A stretch of 64,000 nt of DNA from the NCBI RefSeq assembly GCF_000949635.1, contig NZ_BAFN01000001.1, positions 2,232,001 through 2,296,000 of the forward strand, in the 5' to 3' direction. This DNA is from Candidatus Brocadia sinica JPN1 (GTDB lineage Bacteria; Planctomycetota; Brocadiia; Brocadiales; Brocadiaceae). Position numbers and translations under genes: made by a program. Shown piece by piece: positions 35,914-45,793 of the stretch (position 1 is the first letter of the stretch; every line of letters starts with the position of its first letter). The notes under the pieces are model-generated. The model had not been told where the DNA came from. It searched no databases and worked only from the letters and a program-made list of their open reading frames with translations.

Positions 35914-37950
35914 TTATTTTGTATGGGCAGCCTGGGCGATAATAGACTGCATGAGGTGGGCCGGCACGATGTCATAGTGTGAAAATTCCATGGTAAATGA
36001 ACCCTGTCCACCCGTCATGGATTTCAGTTCTGTTTCATAATTAGCTACGGATGACATGGGAATGGAAGCCCGCACAACCTGCAAATCCCCCAAAGAATCC
36101 ATTCCTTTGATGTGTCCGCGATGGCTGGAAAGATTTCCCGTAATCTCGCCCATAAATTTCGCGGGGATTGTAACTTCGATATTTACCAGAGGCTCAAGGA
36201 GCACAGGTTTGGCATGATTGAAAGCCTCCTGAAAGGCATGTGAGGCCGCTATCTTAAAAGCAGCTTCGGAAGAGTCCACATCATGATAAGAGCCGTGGTA
36301 CAACCGTACCCGTACATCCACAATAGGATGTCCAATCAAGATGCCTTTATGCAGAACCTCGTGAATCCCCTTTTCAACAGCCGGGATGTATTGACGGGGG
36401 ATGGCTCCGCCCACTATCTCATCTACAAACTCAAACCCGGCTCCCCTCGGCAGCGGTTCAATCCTGATATGTACCTCTCCGTACTGTCCGTGTCCACCTG
36501 ATTGCTTCTTGTGTTTATACTGTGCCTGTGCCCTGGCCGTAATAGTTTCTTTGTAAGGAATTTTGGGGATATGGGCCTCCACATCGATTCCGAAACGTCG
36601 TTTTAACCGGCTGATCATTACCTGTAAATGAAGTGTGCTCATGCCCGTAATAACCAACTCGTTGGTCAGGGTATCATGAGAGACCCTGAAGGTTTTATCC
36701 TCCTCGGTAAGTTTATGAAGGCACTCGCTGATCTTCTTTTCGGCTCCCTTGCTTGTGGGTACCACAGCCAGGGAGGACATGGGGGTCGGAAAGGTGATCT
36801 CCGGGAATTTTACCGGATGTTTTGGGTCGCAGATGGTATCTGAGATATGCATGTCCTCCAGTTTGGACACGGCGATAATATCACCCGGAATGGCCTTTGA
36901 AACAGGTTGTTGCTCCTTTCCAAAGACCCGGTACATATGTCCGGCCTTATCGGTCTTTTTGCTCGTCACATTATAAAATGATATTTCACCATCCAGTTTG
37001 CCGGAGACAACCCGAAAATAACTTAATTTCCCCACAAAGGGGTCAATTACTGATTTAAACACACAGGCGCTAAAAGGTGCGCCTTTTGAGATTTCTAAGG
37101 CAATTTCCTGATTCTTTTGCAGATCAACAGCAGTCCTTTTGCACCCCTCCAGGGGAGACGGAGAAAAGTTCGCTATGGCATCCAATACATCCTCAATCCC
37201 TGTGACTTTTTTGTTGGAACAGCAGAGAACAGGCACAACATTTCCATCCGCAACAGCCTTCACAAAACAGGATTCCAAAACTGCTCTCCCGATCTCTTTT
37301 CCATCGAGATATTTTTCCATCAATGCATCCTCGGCGGAAACTACGGCTTCGATTAAGGCATTGCGTGATGCGTGAGCGTCGCCTACAACCCCATTTGGCA
37401 AAGGATTGGATAATGCAAACAGGTTGACAACACCCTGGAAATCATGTCCGGCTCCGACAGGCAGGACTAACGGGACACACATATTTCCAAAGGTATTTTT
37501 GACAGATTCAATCATGGCCTGATAATCGGCATTTTCACCGTCCATCTTCGTCACGACGATTATTTTCCCGAGTCTTTTTTGGCAGGCCAGATCCCAGAGT
37601 TTCCGGGTATTGACTTGAATGCCATCCGTAGCCGATATGGTAATGATGGCCGTTTCTGCGGCAACAAGAGAGGAGATTGTGTCTCGGATAAAATCGGGGT
37701 AACCGGGGGTATCAATAATATTGATCTCACGTCCCTTCCAGTTACAATGCAGGATGGAAGAATCTATTGAATGTCTTTTCTCTTTTGCATCGGGGTCATA
37801 ATCCGCAACCGAAGTACCATTCTCAACACTACCGAGGCGTGTGGTTGCCCCGGCCTTAAAAAGCATGGATTCCACTAACGAAGTCTTCCCTGAAGCGCCG
37901 TGTCCCAGGAGTATAATGGTCCGAATGTCTTTTGTTTCATACGGAATCAT
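35914..37950 (-). CDS. fusA2: EF-G-like translation GTPase (EF-G paralog)
   Basis: The protein has 678 residues. G1 is 'GHGASGKTSL' (near 16-25), G3 'DTPGYPDF', and G4 'VVTKMD', which replaces the usual NKMD. Domain II, III, IV ('HKKQSGGHGQYGEVHIRIEP' region) and V ('EPLVNIEVTIPAKFMGEITGNL') follow in the EF-G order. The unusual G1 Ala-Ser and G4 Thr, together with 'VENGTSVADYDPDAKEKRHSI', mark the second EF-G type found in many bacteria besides the main FusA. Its ribosomal role is less certain than that of FusA. It stands between copA (convergent) and hisA. Confidence 0.9.
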   Translation of the reverse strand: MIPYETKDIRTIILLGHGASGKTSLVESMLFKAGATTRLGSVENGTSVADYDPDAKEKRHSIDSSILHCNWKGREINIIDTPGYPDFIRDTISSLVAAETAIITISATDGIQVNTRKLWDLACQKRLGKIIVVTKMDGENADYQAMIESVKNTFGNMCVPLVLPVGAGHDFQGVVNLFALSNPLPNGVVGDAHASRNALIEAVVSAEDALMEKYLDGKEIGRAVLESCFVKAVADGNVVPVLCCSNKKVTGIEDVLDAIANFSPSPLEGCKRTAVDLQKNQEIALEISKGAPFSACVFKSVIDPFVGKLSYFRVVSGKLDGEISFYNVTSKKTDKAGHMYRVFGKEQQPVSKAIPGDIIAVSKLEDMHISDTICDPKHPVKFPEITFPTPMSSLAVVPTSKGAEKKISECLHKLTEEDKTFRVSHDTLTNELVITGMSTLHLQVMISRLKRRFGIDVEAHIPKIPYKETITARAQAQYKHKKQSGGHGQYGEVHIRIEPLPRGAGFEFVDEIVGGAIPRQYIPAVEKGIHEVLHKGILIGHPIVDVRVRLYHGSYHDVDSSEAAFKIAASHAFQEAFNHAKPVLLEPLVNIEVTIPAKFMGEITGNLSSHRGHIKGMDSLGDLQVVRASIPMSSVANYETELKSMTGGQGSFTMEFSHYDIVPAHLMQSIIAQAAHTK

Positions 37951-38028
37951 AGATCACCTCCAGCACAAGTGTTTGGAATTGCAGGAATTTAACCACAGCA
38001 AGAGATGCTGAAACGCGGGGACAAACTT

Positions 38029-38799
38029 TTAAAAATCTTTTATTTCTCTGGGGGTTATCTGTGGTTTTCCCTTTTTAACGCAAAGTGTATCACATAGTTG
38101 TTTCGCCTCTGAAAATTTGATATGTCCCGTGTATAAAGCCTTTCCAATAATCATACCTGCAATGGGTAACTGACTGAGTGCCTCGATATCCTTAAGTGAT
38201 GAGATTCCACCCGATGCAATAACCGGGGTTTTTACCGTCATCAGGAGTTCTTGTAAACTTGCAATGTTCGGACCTTGCAGCATGCCGTCTTTTGAGATAT
38301 CCGTGAAGATTATGGCACACGGTGATGCCTTCTCTATTTCCCGGGCAAAGGCTATCGCCGTCCATTCACACACGGAAGTCCAGCCCTTCACAGCCACCTT
38401 GCCATTTTTTGCATCAATTCCAACAGCGATACGCCCCGGAAATGTCGTACAAAGTTCATTTACCCACGACGACGAATCTATGGCCTTTGTTCCTATAATC
38501 ACACGATCCGCACCCAAATCGAGCAGTGTTTTAACGGACTGTGTCGTCCTTAAACCCCCGCCAAATTCAATAGGTATTTTTACCTTTTTGATGATTTGTT
38601 CAACGACGGTAAGATTTTTGGGGGTGCCTTCAAACGCCCCGTCCAGGTCAACCACGTGGAGATAATCAGCGCCCTGATCCTGCCATGATCTGGCCACATC
38701 CACAGGTTCGTCAGAAAAGATCGTTTCGAGTTCCTTCTGGCCCTGTGTTAATCGTACACACTTGCCACCCTTTAAATCGATTGCCGGAATGATGATCAT
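38029..38799 (-). CDS. hisA: Phosphoribosylformimino-AICAR ribotide isomerase HisA
   Basis: This enzyme carries out the fourth step of histidine synthesis, isomerising ProFAR to PRFAR. It is a TIM barrel of 256 residues. The first strand is 'IIIPAIDLKGGKCVRLTQG' with catalytic Asp near 8, the second catalytic acid is in 'IIFTDISKDGML' (near 171-176), and phosphate sites are 'GGGLRT' and 'ASGGISS'. It lies 170 bp downstream of hisH on the same strand. Confidence 0.95.
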   Translation of the reverse strand: MIIIPAIDLKGGKCVRLTQGQKELETIFSDEPVDVARSWQDQGADYLHVVDLDGAFEGTPKNLTVVEQIIKKVKIPIEFGGGLRTTQSVKTLLDLGADRVIIGTKAIDSSSWVNELCTTFPGRIAVGIDAKNGKVAVKGWTSVCEWTAIAFAREIEKASPCAIIFTDISKDGMLQGPNIASLQELLMTVKTPVIASGGISSLKDIEALSQLPIAGMIIGKALYTGHIKFSEAKQLCDTLCVKKGKPQITPREIKDF

Positions 38800-38969
38800 A
38801 TATACCTGTATGAAACAAACAGGGAACCAGATAGTAATACAGAATAAAAATTAAATTCCAAATCTCAAACCCTGAATTCCAAATAAATTTCAAATGCGAT
38901 GTTTAAGAACCTGAGACAGCAATTGAAATTATATTTTTGTGATAATCCGTGTATCTCTGTAGCAAGCAG

Positions 38970-39593
38970 TTACAAATTGCCAAAGTTTTTGAGTATGGCA
39001 AGCCCATACTCCTGGCTTTTTTCTGGATGAAATTGTGTTGCAAAGATATTCTTGTGCCAGATCATCGATGTAAAACGTACTCCATATTCTGTCTCCGTCG
39101 CAATAACACCTTCATCCTCTGGGCAGACATAATAGGAATGCACAAAATACATATAAGCATTGCAGGGCACATTTTTCAGGATAGGGGTGCCTTCTTTCCG
39201 AAAGCTGATCTGATTCCACCCCATGTGGGGAATCTTCAATTTTCCGTTTGTCCCATCTTCAGAAAATTTAAACCGGATGACTTTGCCGGGGACAATATTT
39301 AAACCTTCATGTTCACCATCCTCGTAGCCTTTAGAAAACAGCAACTGCAGCCCAAGACATATTCCAAGGAATGGCTTACCCGACCGGACACAATCCACAA
39401 CTGGCTCTATTAATCCCCTCTGCCTTAGACCATCCATAGCGTCACGGAATGCTCCAACGCCGGGAAGCACCAGTTTGTCTGCATGCATGATTTCGCTGGG
39501 GCGGTCAGTAACCTTGACATCAAAGCCGAACCGCTCGAAACCCTTCTCAACGCTGCGGAGATTCCCCATCCCATAATCAACGATTGCAATCAT
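38970..39593 (-). CDS. hisH: Imidazole glycerol phosphate synthase glutaminase subunit HisH
   Basis: This class-I glutamine amidotransferase of 207 residues feeds ammonia to HisF. The nucleophile Cys is in '[12 protein letters not shown]' (near 80), and the His/Glu pair is in '[12 protein letters not shown]' (near 187-189). The oxyanion strand '[13 protein letters not shown]' is standard. HisF is not in this window. The OmpA lipoprotein gene ends 8 bp upstream, so the two are probably co-transcribed by readthrough. Confidence 0.95.
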   Translation of the reverse strand: MIAIVDYGMGNLRSVEKGFERFGFDVKVTDRPSEIMHADKLVLPGVGAFRDAMDGLRQRGLIEPVVDCVRSGKPFLGICLGLQLLFSKGYEDGEHEGLNIVPGKVIRFKFSEDGTNGKLKIPHMGWNQISFRKEGTPILKNVPCNAYMYFVHSYYVCPEDEGVIATETEYGVRFTSMIWHKNIFATQFHPEKSQEYGLAILKNFGNL

Positions 39594-39601
39594 GTTTGTT
39601 T

Positions 39602-40255
39602 CTACCCGCCACTGCTCCTTGGTACAATTACAAACTCCACACGCCTGTTTTTCGCCTTGTCACTTTTTGATTTATTATCAGCGATGGGCTGGTATTGCCC
39701 GAATCCAGCAACGTAAACCCTTGTCGGAGAAACCCCGCATTCTTCCACCATGTAATGGAGCACTGCGGTTGCCCGTGCTGTGGATAGTTCCCAGTTTGAC
39801 TTATACTTGTCTTTTTGCTTGCTGATCGGGTCATTATCAGTATGCCCTTCAATCCTCACCATTTCTGCAGATGCCTCAGTCGTAAGGATACCGGCAATCT
39901 TCTTGAGTGTTGCCTTCGATTGAGGACGCAATGTCGTCTGTCCGGGATCAAACAATATGGCGCCCGGGAGTAATACGGAAACTGCGCCATTCTTTATCCG
40001 TACGGTTGCGCCGGTATCTCTCAATTTGGCCTCGAGTTCCCTTCTCGAATTTTCAAGCCGACTCAGTTCACTTTCATAACTGCTTGCCTTCGATGATAGT
40101 TCTGCATTCTCCTGCTGTAGTCGTGTTATATCGTCATTCAACTGCTGATTTTCCTGCCGAAGCCTTTTTGTCCCGGCACAACCAGCGCTCACAGCTAACA
40201 CTCCTGCCATCCCAATCAAGCACAAACTTTGCATCACACCACATCCCTTTCCCAT
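39602..40255 (-). CDS. OmpA-domain lipoprotein
   Basis: The protein has 217 residues. A lipoprotein signal ends in lipobox VSAGC (Cys about 26). A coiled coil of heptads follows (about 30-80; Leu/Gln/Glu-rich), then an OmpA C-terminal domain with '[10 protein letters not shown]', '[19 protein letters not shown]' and '[10 protein letters not shown]'. These motifs bind peptidoglycan-type meso-diaminopimelate in other bacteria. In anammox bacteria a thin peptidoglycan or S-layer anchor role is possible. The gene lies 68 bp downstream of the prepilin peptidase gene on the same strand. Confidence 0.9.
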   Translation of the reverse strand: MGKGCGVMQSLCLIGMAGVLAVSAGCAGTKRLRQENQQLNDDITRLQQENAELSSKASSYESELSRLENSRRELEAKLRDTGATVRIKNGAVSVLLPGAILFDPGQTTLRPQSKATLKKIAGILTTEASAEMVRIEGHTDNDPISKQKDKYKSNWELSTARATAVLHYMVEECGVSPTRVYVAGFGQYQPIADNKSKSDKAKNRRVEFVIVPRSSGG

Positions 40256-40323
40256 ATGTTCTTCACTCCTTTCACAGTAAAGAAACTTTACCCATAAAAG
40301 AACCAGATATTTTTACATTCGGT

Positions 40324-41172
40324 TTATGAATGGAATCCAGTAAATACCACGGTAAGGAGCTGAATATATACATTGATAATTCCTAGAAAATAATCCTGGA
40401 AGAAGATACACACCAGGGTTGCCAGCGATAAAAACGGTCCATAAGGAATCAAGTGAGTTTTTTTAAATAGTAAAACCGGGATGCCCATGAAGAGCCCAAA
40501 AAACGGCGCAACAAAAAATATCGCCACCGCTAGTTTCCAGCCTACAATGCCCCCCACCATGCCCATGAGTTTCACGTCTCCAAAACCCATGGCATCCTTC
40601 CTGAATATCCATTTTCCTAAAACACTGCAAAGAAATATCAGTCCCCCGCCAACAAGCATCCCCAATGCGGATGCGATTGCTGTATCCGGCCTACTGATAC
40701 CAACCAGTGAAAAATTTCTCAGGGTCTGTTGTTCATTATGCAAACCCGGACACAGCACACTGAAAATAAGGGCAAGAGGAATACCTACAAACGTAACCTC
40801 GTTGGGAATGACTAGTAACTCAATGTCCACAAAGGTCGATATAATCAGGGCACAGGAAAGAACCGCATACCCGATAAAAATACATGGCGATTCATGTCTG
40901 TACTGAACAAAAACATACAGATGCGCAAATATATACCCTGTCAGCAACTCTACACATAGATAACGTACTGATATTTTAGCCTTACAGACCCTGCAACGTC
41001 CCCATAACAGCAGGTAACTGAAGACAGGTATATTATCATACCACCGGATGGGTGTATGGCAATCCGGGCAAAATGAACGCGGCAATACCAGTGATTTTTT
41101 CCCGGGAATTCGATAGATACAGACATTCAAAAAACTGCCTATCGTTAATCCCAGAACAAAAAATATGAACAC
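40324..41172 (-). CDS. pilD: Prepilin peptidase (A24 family)
   Basis: This aspartyl protease of the inner membrane removes the leader of type IV prepilins or type II pseudopilins and N-methylates the new end. It has 282 residues. The N-terminal domain has the zinc-type pairs 'CPDCHTPI' and 'CRVCKAKI' (about 36-39 and 61-64). Catalytic Asp residues are in 'TFVDIELLVIPNEVT' and 'MGFGDVKLMGMVGG'. About eight membrane helices are visible. No pilin gene is in the window. Confidence 0.93.
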   Translation of the reverse strand: MFIFFVLGLTIGSFLNVCIYRIPGKKSLVLPRSFCPDCHTPIRWYDNIPVFSYLLLWGRCRVCKAKISVRYLCVELLTGYIFAHLYVFVQYRHESPCIFIGYAVLSCALIISTFVDIELLVIPNEVTFVGIPLALIFSVLCPGLHNEQQTLRNFSLVGISRPDTAIASALGMLVGGGLIFLCSVLGKWIFRKDAMGFGDVKLMGMVGGIVGWKLAVAIFFVAPFFGLFMGIPVLLFKKTHLIPYGPFLSLATLVCIFFQDYFLGIINVYIQLLTVVFTGFHS

Positions 41173-41436
41173 TGCACCCGGACTAACCGCATCCAGGAAA
41201 TTTTTCTGGATACCCGTACCCCTTTTTCAGAATGACAATTGTTTCAAATATATTTGACCAAAAGTTTTACGGCATCCTATCAAAACGGATTAACAATTGC
41301 AAGATTAAAAGCCGTAAACAAATTTTGTTGTATAAGACTTGAATATGCGAGGTTTTTTGTTAAAGTATAGTATCTGTTTTGACTGTGATTAAATCCTGGA
41401 GTTCGCCGTCGATGGCGTCTTTATACGAGTTTGAAA

Positions 41437-42717
41437 ATGGATAATGTTATTTCAGTAATTTTGGGAGGGGGGCGCGGAACAAGGCTCTATCCCTTAACAA
41501 AAGAAAGATCGAAACCTGCCGTCCCGCTCGCCGGGAAATATCGGCTCATTGACATCCCCATCAGCAATTGTCTGAATTCCGATCTGAATAAGATTTACGT
41601 GCTCACGCAATTTAACTCAGCATCCCTTCATAGACACATAACACGGGCGTATAAATTTGATAACTTTTCCAGGGGTTTTATTGAAATCCTGGCTGCAACC
41701 CAGACCGTCGAAAGTATGAACTGGTATCAGGGTACTGCAGATGCCGTTCGGCAAAACCTTCGTTTTTTTAATCAGCCCAATATTGATTTTGTGTTGATAC
41801 TCTCAGGTGATCAACTCTACAGGATGAATTATGAACAGCTCATTAAAGAACATATCAGAACCGGGGCGGAAGTGACTATTTCTGTAATTCCTGCAGAAAG
41901 AAAAGATGCCCCCCATTTGGGCATCTTAAAAATAGACGAACAAAGTCGGATTATCGATTTCTTTGAAAAGCCAAAAGATGGAAAAGTCATTGATTCTTTC
42001 TCCTTAGATGCATCTAGTTTTGACCGACATGGTGTTAGCGCCAGGGGTCGTACCCTTCTGGCCTCAATGGGTATTTATATATTTAACCTTGAGGTTTTGA
42101 GAGAAGTACTAAAAGAAACAAATAAAACAGACTTTGGCAAGGAAATCATCCCGGAAATTATAAAAAAAAGACGTGTGTTTGCTTATTTCTTTGATGGCTA
42201 TTGGGAGGATATTGGAACTATAAAATCATTTTATGAAGCCAATTTGAAAATGACCTCTCTTACCCCCAGTTTTGACTTGTTTAATGAAAAGGCACCCATT
42301 TATACCAACCCGCTTTTCTTGCCCGGGTCAATCATCAACGACAGCAAGATTACTCAATCCATTATCGCGGACGGTTGTATTATCAACAAAGCGGAAATAC
42401 ATAATTCTGTGATTGGGATCAGGAGTGTTATTGGCAAAAATGTTGTTATTCAGGACTCAATAGTCATGGGTGCAGATTACTATGAATCAGAGCCAAATAT
42501 TCGGGCAAATCGTTTTAAAAAGATACCGGATGTCGGAATTGGCGATAATTCCCGCATACGGGGGGCTATTATTGACAAGAATGTACATATTGGAGAAAAT
42601 GTGACCATTGAAAATGTAAAGAAACTCGAACAGCTTGACGCAGAAAATTACATGATTCGTGATTACATAGTCATTATACCCAAAGACAGTGTTATACCAT
42701 CACATACGGTCATATAA
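41437..42717 (+). CDS. glgC: Glucose-1-phosphate adenylyltransferase GlgC
   Basis: The enzyme makes ADP-glucose for glycogen synthesis. The frame opens at a TTG two codons earlier, but the ATG at 41437 fits the family start. The nucleotidyltransferase domain has 'GGGRGTRLYPLT' (about 10-21), 'KPAVPLAGKYRLIDIPISN', 'WYQGTADAVRQN' and 'LSGDQLYRM', all matching GlgC. The C-terminal part is a left-handed beta-helix ('DGCIINKAEIHNSVIG'). Its length of 426 residues is usual. Glycogen stores are known in anammox bacteria. It is preceded by the divergent prepilin peptidase gene and a 264-bp gap. Confidence 0.95.
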   Translation: MDNVISVILGGGRGTRLYPLTKERSKPAVPLAGKYRLIDIPISNCLNSDLNKIYVLTQFNSASLHRHITRAYKFDNFSRGFIEILAATQTVESMNWYQGTADAVRQNLRFFNQPNIDFVLILSGDQLYRMNYEQLIKEHIRTGAEVTISVIPAERKDAPHLGILKIDEQSRIIDFFEKPKDGKVIDSFSLDASSFDRHGVSARGRTLLASMGIYIFNLEVLREVLKETNKTDFGKEIIPEIIKKRRVFAYFFDGYWEDIGTIKSFYEANLKMTSLTPSFDLFNEKAPIYTNPLFLPGSIINDSKITQSIIADGCIINKAEIHNSVIGIRSVIGKNVVIQDSIVMGADYYESEPNIRANRFKKIPDVGIGDNSRIRGAIIDKNVHIGENVTIENVKKLEQLDAENYMIRDYIVIIPKDSVIPSHTVI

Positions 42718-42949
42718 GTAACTTACCAATCCATTTTTACATGGTACTTTTTGGATAGTCCCCAGCCTCTGCTGAAGTACACAAATATTTCTCAATTATG
42801 TATGGAATTAACCCTTGCAAATCTATCGATGCATTGTATAATTTACCGTAATTTATACACTATCACCGCATGGCAATGTTTATGGAAAATGGGATAAAAA
42901 CATTTAGACATTTAAAACCGAAGATTGATTCTATGAAAATCAACAACTA

Positions 42950-44053
42950 TTGGTTCAGGCATCTACAGGGGATGTCTGCCACAATTTTACAATGGTTTGC
43001 ACTAGACCTCGAACCTCCGTCGTGTGGGCGAGTTTGGTGCAATACCGCATCAGGAGAGAAACCATTTTACAACTGATCGATGCTAGTCTCTCAAAAACAA
43101 CAGAATCGAATATAAGTATTGAAGAAAAGTGCAAGATTTATGGTTTAAACAGGTTAAAAATTGAAGATAAAAGACTCTTTGACAAATATGGAAAAGAAGA
43201 AGGTGTAAATCTCTGTGATTATTCTTTTGCAAACAATTTTATATGGAAAGGCTCGATAGAATTATTATGGAAGCTGATTAATAATAACTTCTGCCTCTTT
43301 GGTGTGACATCCAAGGGCATGTGCATGATGCTCCCGCCGTTAGGGAAAAACAACATCCAAAACACCCTCCATGAGTGTTTTTCCCTGATGAGACAAATTA
43401 ACGACTCCAGTGGTTTTGAATCTTACATCAATTACGTCTATGAAGACTTCCTGAAACTTTTTGACAATAGTCTATATCGTATTGTTGAAAGTTATCCTGA
43501 CTACATTTACAAAACATCCGACCTCATAAAACTCGCCGGTAGAAAATACGAAAAAAAGAGAAACGAAATAAATTTTTTTAAAAAGCATTACGATGCTTCA
43601 TTCGAAAAATTCTACTCCAGACATATCGCTGACGCACTTCTTATGGTGGATCAATGGAAAAAGGAAAAAGTCCAGGAGTCGAATCTTTCAAACCACAATG
43701 AAACCCATTATCAGTACAGCCTTATTCACGAAGCAGAAGCAGCTAAATGTGCAATCATCTTTTCTGAGGAATTAGGACTAAGTGGCGCAATCATAACAAT
43801 CAACGGTCGAACTGAAGGGATTACGTTAGGTGAAAATATCACCTCTGATACGGCATCCGTCCTCATAGAAAAAACCAACAACGACTTCCAGGGCATGCCA
43901 CAATTTATCTATCAGCAATTTTGCTCCAGTGATTTTTCTGATGTGGCTTACATCAACGCAGGCGAGGACTGGGGCATAGAAGGTCTTAGAAGGGCAAAGA
44001 TGTCGTATCACCCGTGCATGCTTGCAAAGAAATTCCTTATCTATATGAAATAA
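42950..44053 (+). CDS. DUF2156-family protein, start uncertain
   Basis: From about residue 85 on the text fits DUF2156, the acyltransferase-like domain shared with phosphatidylglycerol lysyltransferase C-termini ('CDYSFANNFIW', 'KLAGRKYEKKRNEINFFKKHY', 'YINAGEDWGIEGLRRAKMSYHP'). The domain has a double GNAT-like fold; members transfer aminoacyl groups from charged tRNA in some species. The first ~45 codons look non-coding. No ATG lies between 42950 and the domain, and the better-placed candidates are TTG 43034 or GTG 43037. AGGAGA at 43050 would suit an ATT at 43064. The true start is open. It follows glgC by 232 bp. Confidence 0.7.
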   Translation: MVQASTGDVCHNFTMVCTRPRTSVVWASLVQYRIRRETILQLIDASLSKTTESNISIEEKCKIYGLNRLKIEDKRLFDKYGKEEGVNLCDYSFANNFIWKGSIELLWKLINNNFCLFGVTSKGMCMMLPPLGKNNIQNTLHECFSLMRQINDSSGFESYINYVYEDFLKLFDNSLYRIVESYPDYIYKTSDLIKLAGRKYEKKRNEINFFKKHYDASFEKFYSRHIADALLMVDQWKKEKVQESNLSNHNETHYQYSLIHEAEAAKCAIIFSEELGLSGAIITINGRTEGITLGENITSDTASVLIEKTNNDFQGMPQFIYQQFCSSDFSDVAYINAGEDWGIEGLRRAKMSYHPCMLAKKFLIYMK

Positions 44054-44175
44054 TCTGCCGGCAGTCTGGACATTTTCTCGCTGCGTTCTTGGTGGGCATC
44101 TCAAAAACATGCGAAAAAAAGTTTTTACAAAGAAATATCATAAAAATACTTTTATTCGAAAATGTTGTTTGATCC

Positions 44176-44709
44176 TTAATCTACCGGAATTAACACTAAA
44201 TCGAATTCGCCTTCGGTCTTGCCCATATCGGGATAATATTGAGTAACCAATGTTCGAAATCCTTTTGCCGTGATTTTCATATGAATGTGTGAAGGTCTGC
44301 CACTGTATGGCGGTGGAAAATTGCTTTCAAATTTATACGCCCCCTCTTTATCAGCAAACATTGTTGCGCGGTGGTCATCGTCGTATTTACCATCCGGGCC
44401 AGTCAGCCAGCACTCGATCCTGGCTCCTGCAATAGGCGAACAGTCTACGCTCGTCCTGACAACACCACTCAGGATGTGACCTTTTCCAACACTGGTTCGT
44501 TCCGGTGCATTTGGCGTGTAAAATGGCCCCAGTGCATCAGGAGGTGTTGGCTTGCACGGTTCGGTGTTGGTCGTCTGAATAGATTTAGCCCCCTCCCCAG
44601 CCATTGCCAGGGTTAGCCCGAGCAGGGGCGTTTCTCTGCGGGAGATTCCCATGTCTGCAAAGGTCAGAAACAAAAAGCCGAAGGCAATATACAGGAATAG
44701 TCGATTCAT
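44176..44709 (-). CDS. Exported intradiol-dioxygenase-like protein
   Basis: GGAGG before the ATG at 44709 fixes the start; the longer frame to 44772 has none. A signal peptide (about 1-20) precedes a domain of intradiol ring-cleavage dioxygenases: 'LGPFYTPNAPERT', 'GARIECWLTGPDGKYDD', 'PPPYSGRPSHIHMKI' and 'LVTQYYPDM'. The pattern Tyr...H-I-H fits the Fe(III) ligands (two Tyr, two His), so the active site may be intact. These enzymes use O2 to open catechols. An oxygenase in an anaerobe suggests detoxification, or that the fold serves another role, as in exported TTR-like proteins. Confidence 0.75.
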   Translation of the reverse strand: MNRLFLYIAFGFLFLTFADMGISRRETPLLGLTLAMAGEGAKSIQTTNTEPCKPTPPDALGPFYTPNAPERTSVGKGHILSGVVRTSVDCSPIAGARIECWLTGPDGKYDDDHRATMFADKEGAYKFESNFPPPYSGRPSHIHMKITAKGFRTLVTQYYPDMGKTEGEFDLVLIPVD

Positions 44710-44881
44710 AAATCTACCCTCCAAAAATTTAATTACAAATATTGCTTCGGGCCAACGCCCGCGCATTGACAACTTTCTTTCCGTGTTTACTCTCTATCCA
44801 AATGCTAAAAGAAAGCCGCTTGAAAGTCTAGTATATTTTCATTGGAAAGATGGCAGATGTTATCTATAATGGCAGCCAGCT

Positions 44882-45793
44882 ATGTTAGGATGTACCGTTC
44901 CCACAATAGGCGGATTACCGAAAGGATTTTCCTGGGCCAGAAAATGGGGGTGCGAATGTATTCAAATCTACGTAACATTATCACGCAGATGGGATGTACC
45001 CGGGTTATCCGAAGAAGAGGTTTTTAAATTTAAATCTGCCTGGCAGGACAGTCCTGTTAAAAAGGTTGTTGCTCATGTCCCCTATTTGGTAAACCTGGCT
45101 TCCCCGGATAAGAATCTCTGGCAGAAATCAAAAGAACGACTTCGGATAGAATTATCGAGGGCGGGACAATTTGGTGTAAATTTCCTGGTTCTTCATCCGG
45201 GAAGTTACGGAAACTCAAACAAACTGGATGGAATGAAGAGAACCATTGAGGCTATACATGCCATTTCAAACGCAAGCGACAATCAGAAAACTCAAATACT
45301 TCTGGAAACTATGGCTGGTCAGGGAACGTCAATAGGTTCTACCTTTGAAGAAATTGCTTACATCCTTGAAGAAATTAACAATCCCGAATTCATTGGTGTT
45401 TGTTTTGATACAGCGCATATCTTCGCGGCTGGATATGATATAAGAGGTTATAAAAACTATGAAATGGTGCTCACAGAATTTGATGAGATAATTGGGTTGA
45501 ACAAAATGAAAGCTATTCATGTAAATGATTCCAGAGCAAATTTAGGTTCCCGCAGCGACCGTCATGCGTGTATCGGAGAGGGGAAACTGGGGTTAGAAAT
45601 TTTCCAGGCAATTATGAAAGACACGAGGTTTCTTACGATACCAAAAATATTAGAGATTCCCGAAAGAGGCAAGAGGAGCGAAGACAATTTACGACTACTC
45701 CGAAAACTACAATTAATTTCTGGCCATCTTCCAAAATCAAAGAACTTACAAAAACAGCTCATACGAAAGGAATTATATGTCAATATCTCTTAA
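44882..45793 (+). CDS. nfo: Endonuclease IV (deoxyribonuclease IV)
   Basis: This AP endonuclease of base-excision repair is a TIM barrel with three zinc ions, 303 residues. Metal-binding residues are visible in 'VVAHVPYLVNLASPD' (His), 'LVLHPGSYG' (His), 'LLETMAGQGTSIG' (Glu), 'GVCFDTAHIFAAGYD' (Asp and His), 'AIHVNDSRANLGSRSDRHACIGEG' (Asp and His) and 'KILEIPERG' (Glu), the standard set. The N-terminus is shortened compared with the usual 'HVSIAGG' ('TVPTIGG'), where the first His is replaced by Pro. It overlaps the aminotransferase gene by 17 bp. Confidence 0.92.
   Translation: MLGCTVPTIGGLPKGFSWARKWGCECIQIYVTLSRRWDVPGLSEEEVFKFKSAWQDSPVKKVVAHVPYLVNLASPDKNLWQKSKERLRIELSRAGQFGVNFLVLHPGSYGNSNKLDGMKRTIEAIHAISNASDNQKTQILLETMAGQGTSIGSTFEEIAYILEEINNPEFIGVCFDTAHIFAAGYDIRGYKNYEMVLTEFDEIIGLNKMKAIHVNDSRANLGSRSDRHACIGEGKLGLEIFQAIMKDTRFLTIPKILEIPERGKRSEDNLRLLRKLQLISGHLPKSKNLQKQLIRKELYVNIS

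Noticed and set aside
42870-43076. 68-codon frame before the DUF2156 gene
   Set aside because: Wrong frame for the domain and no conserved text; it does not supply the missing N-terminus.
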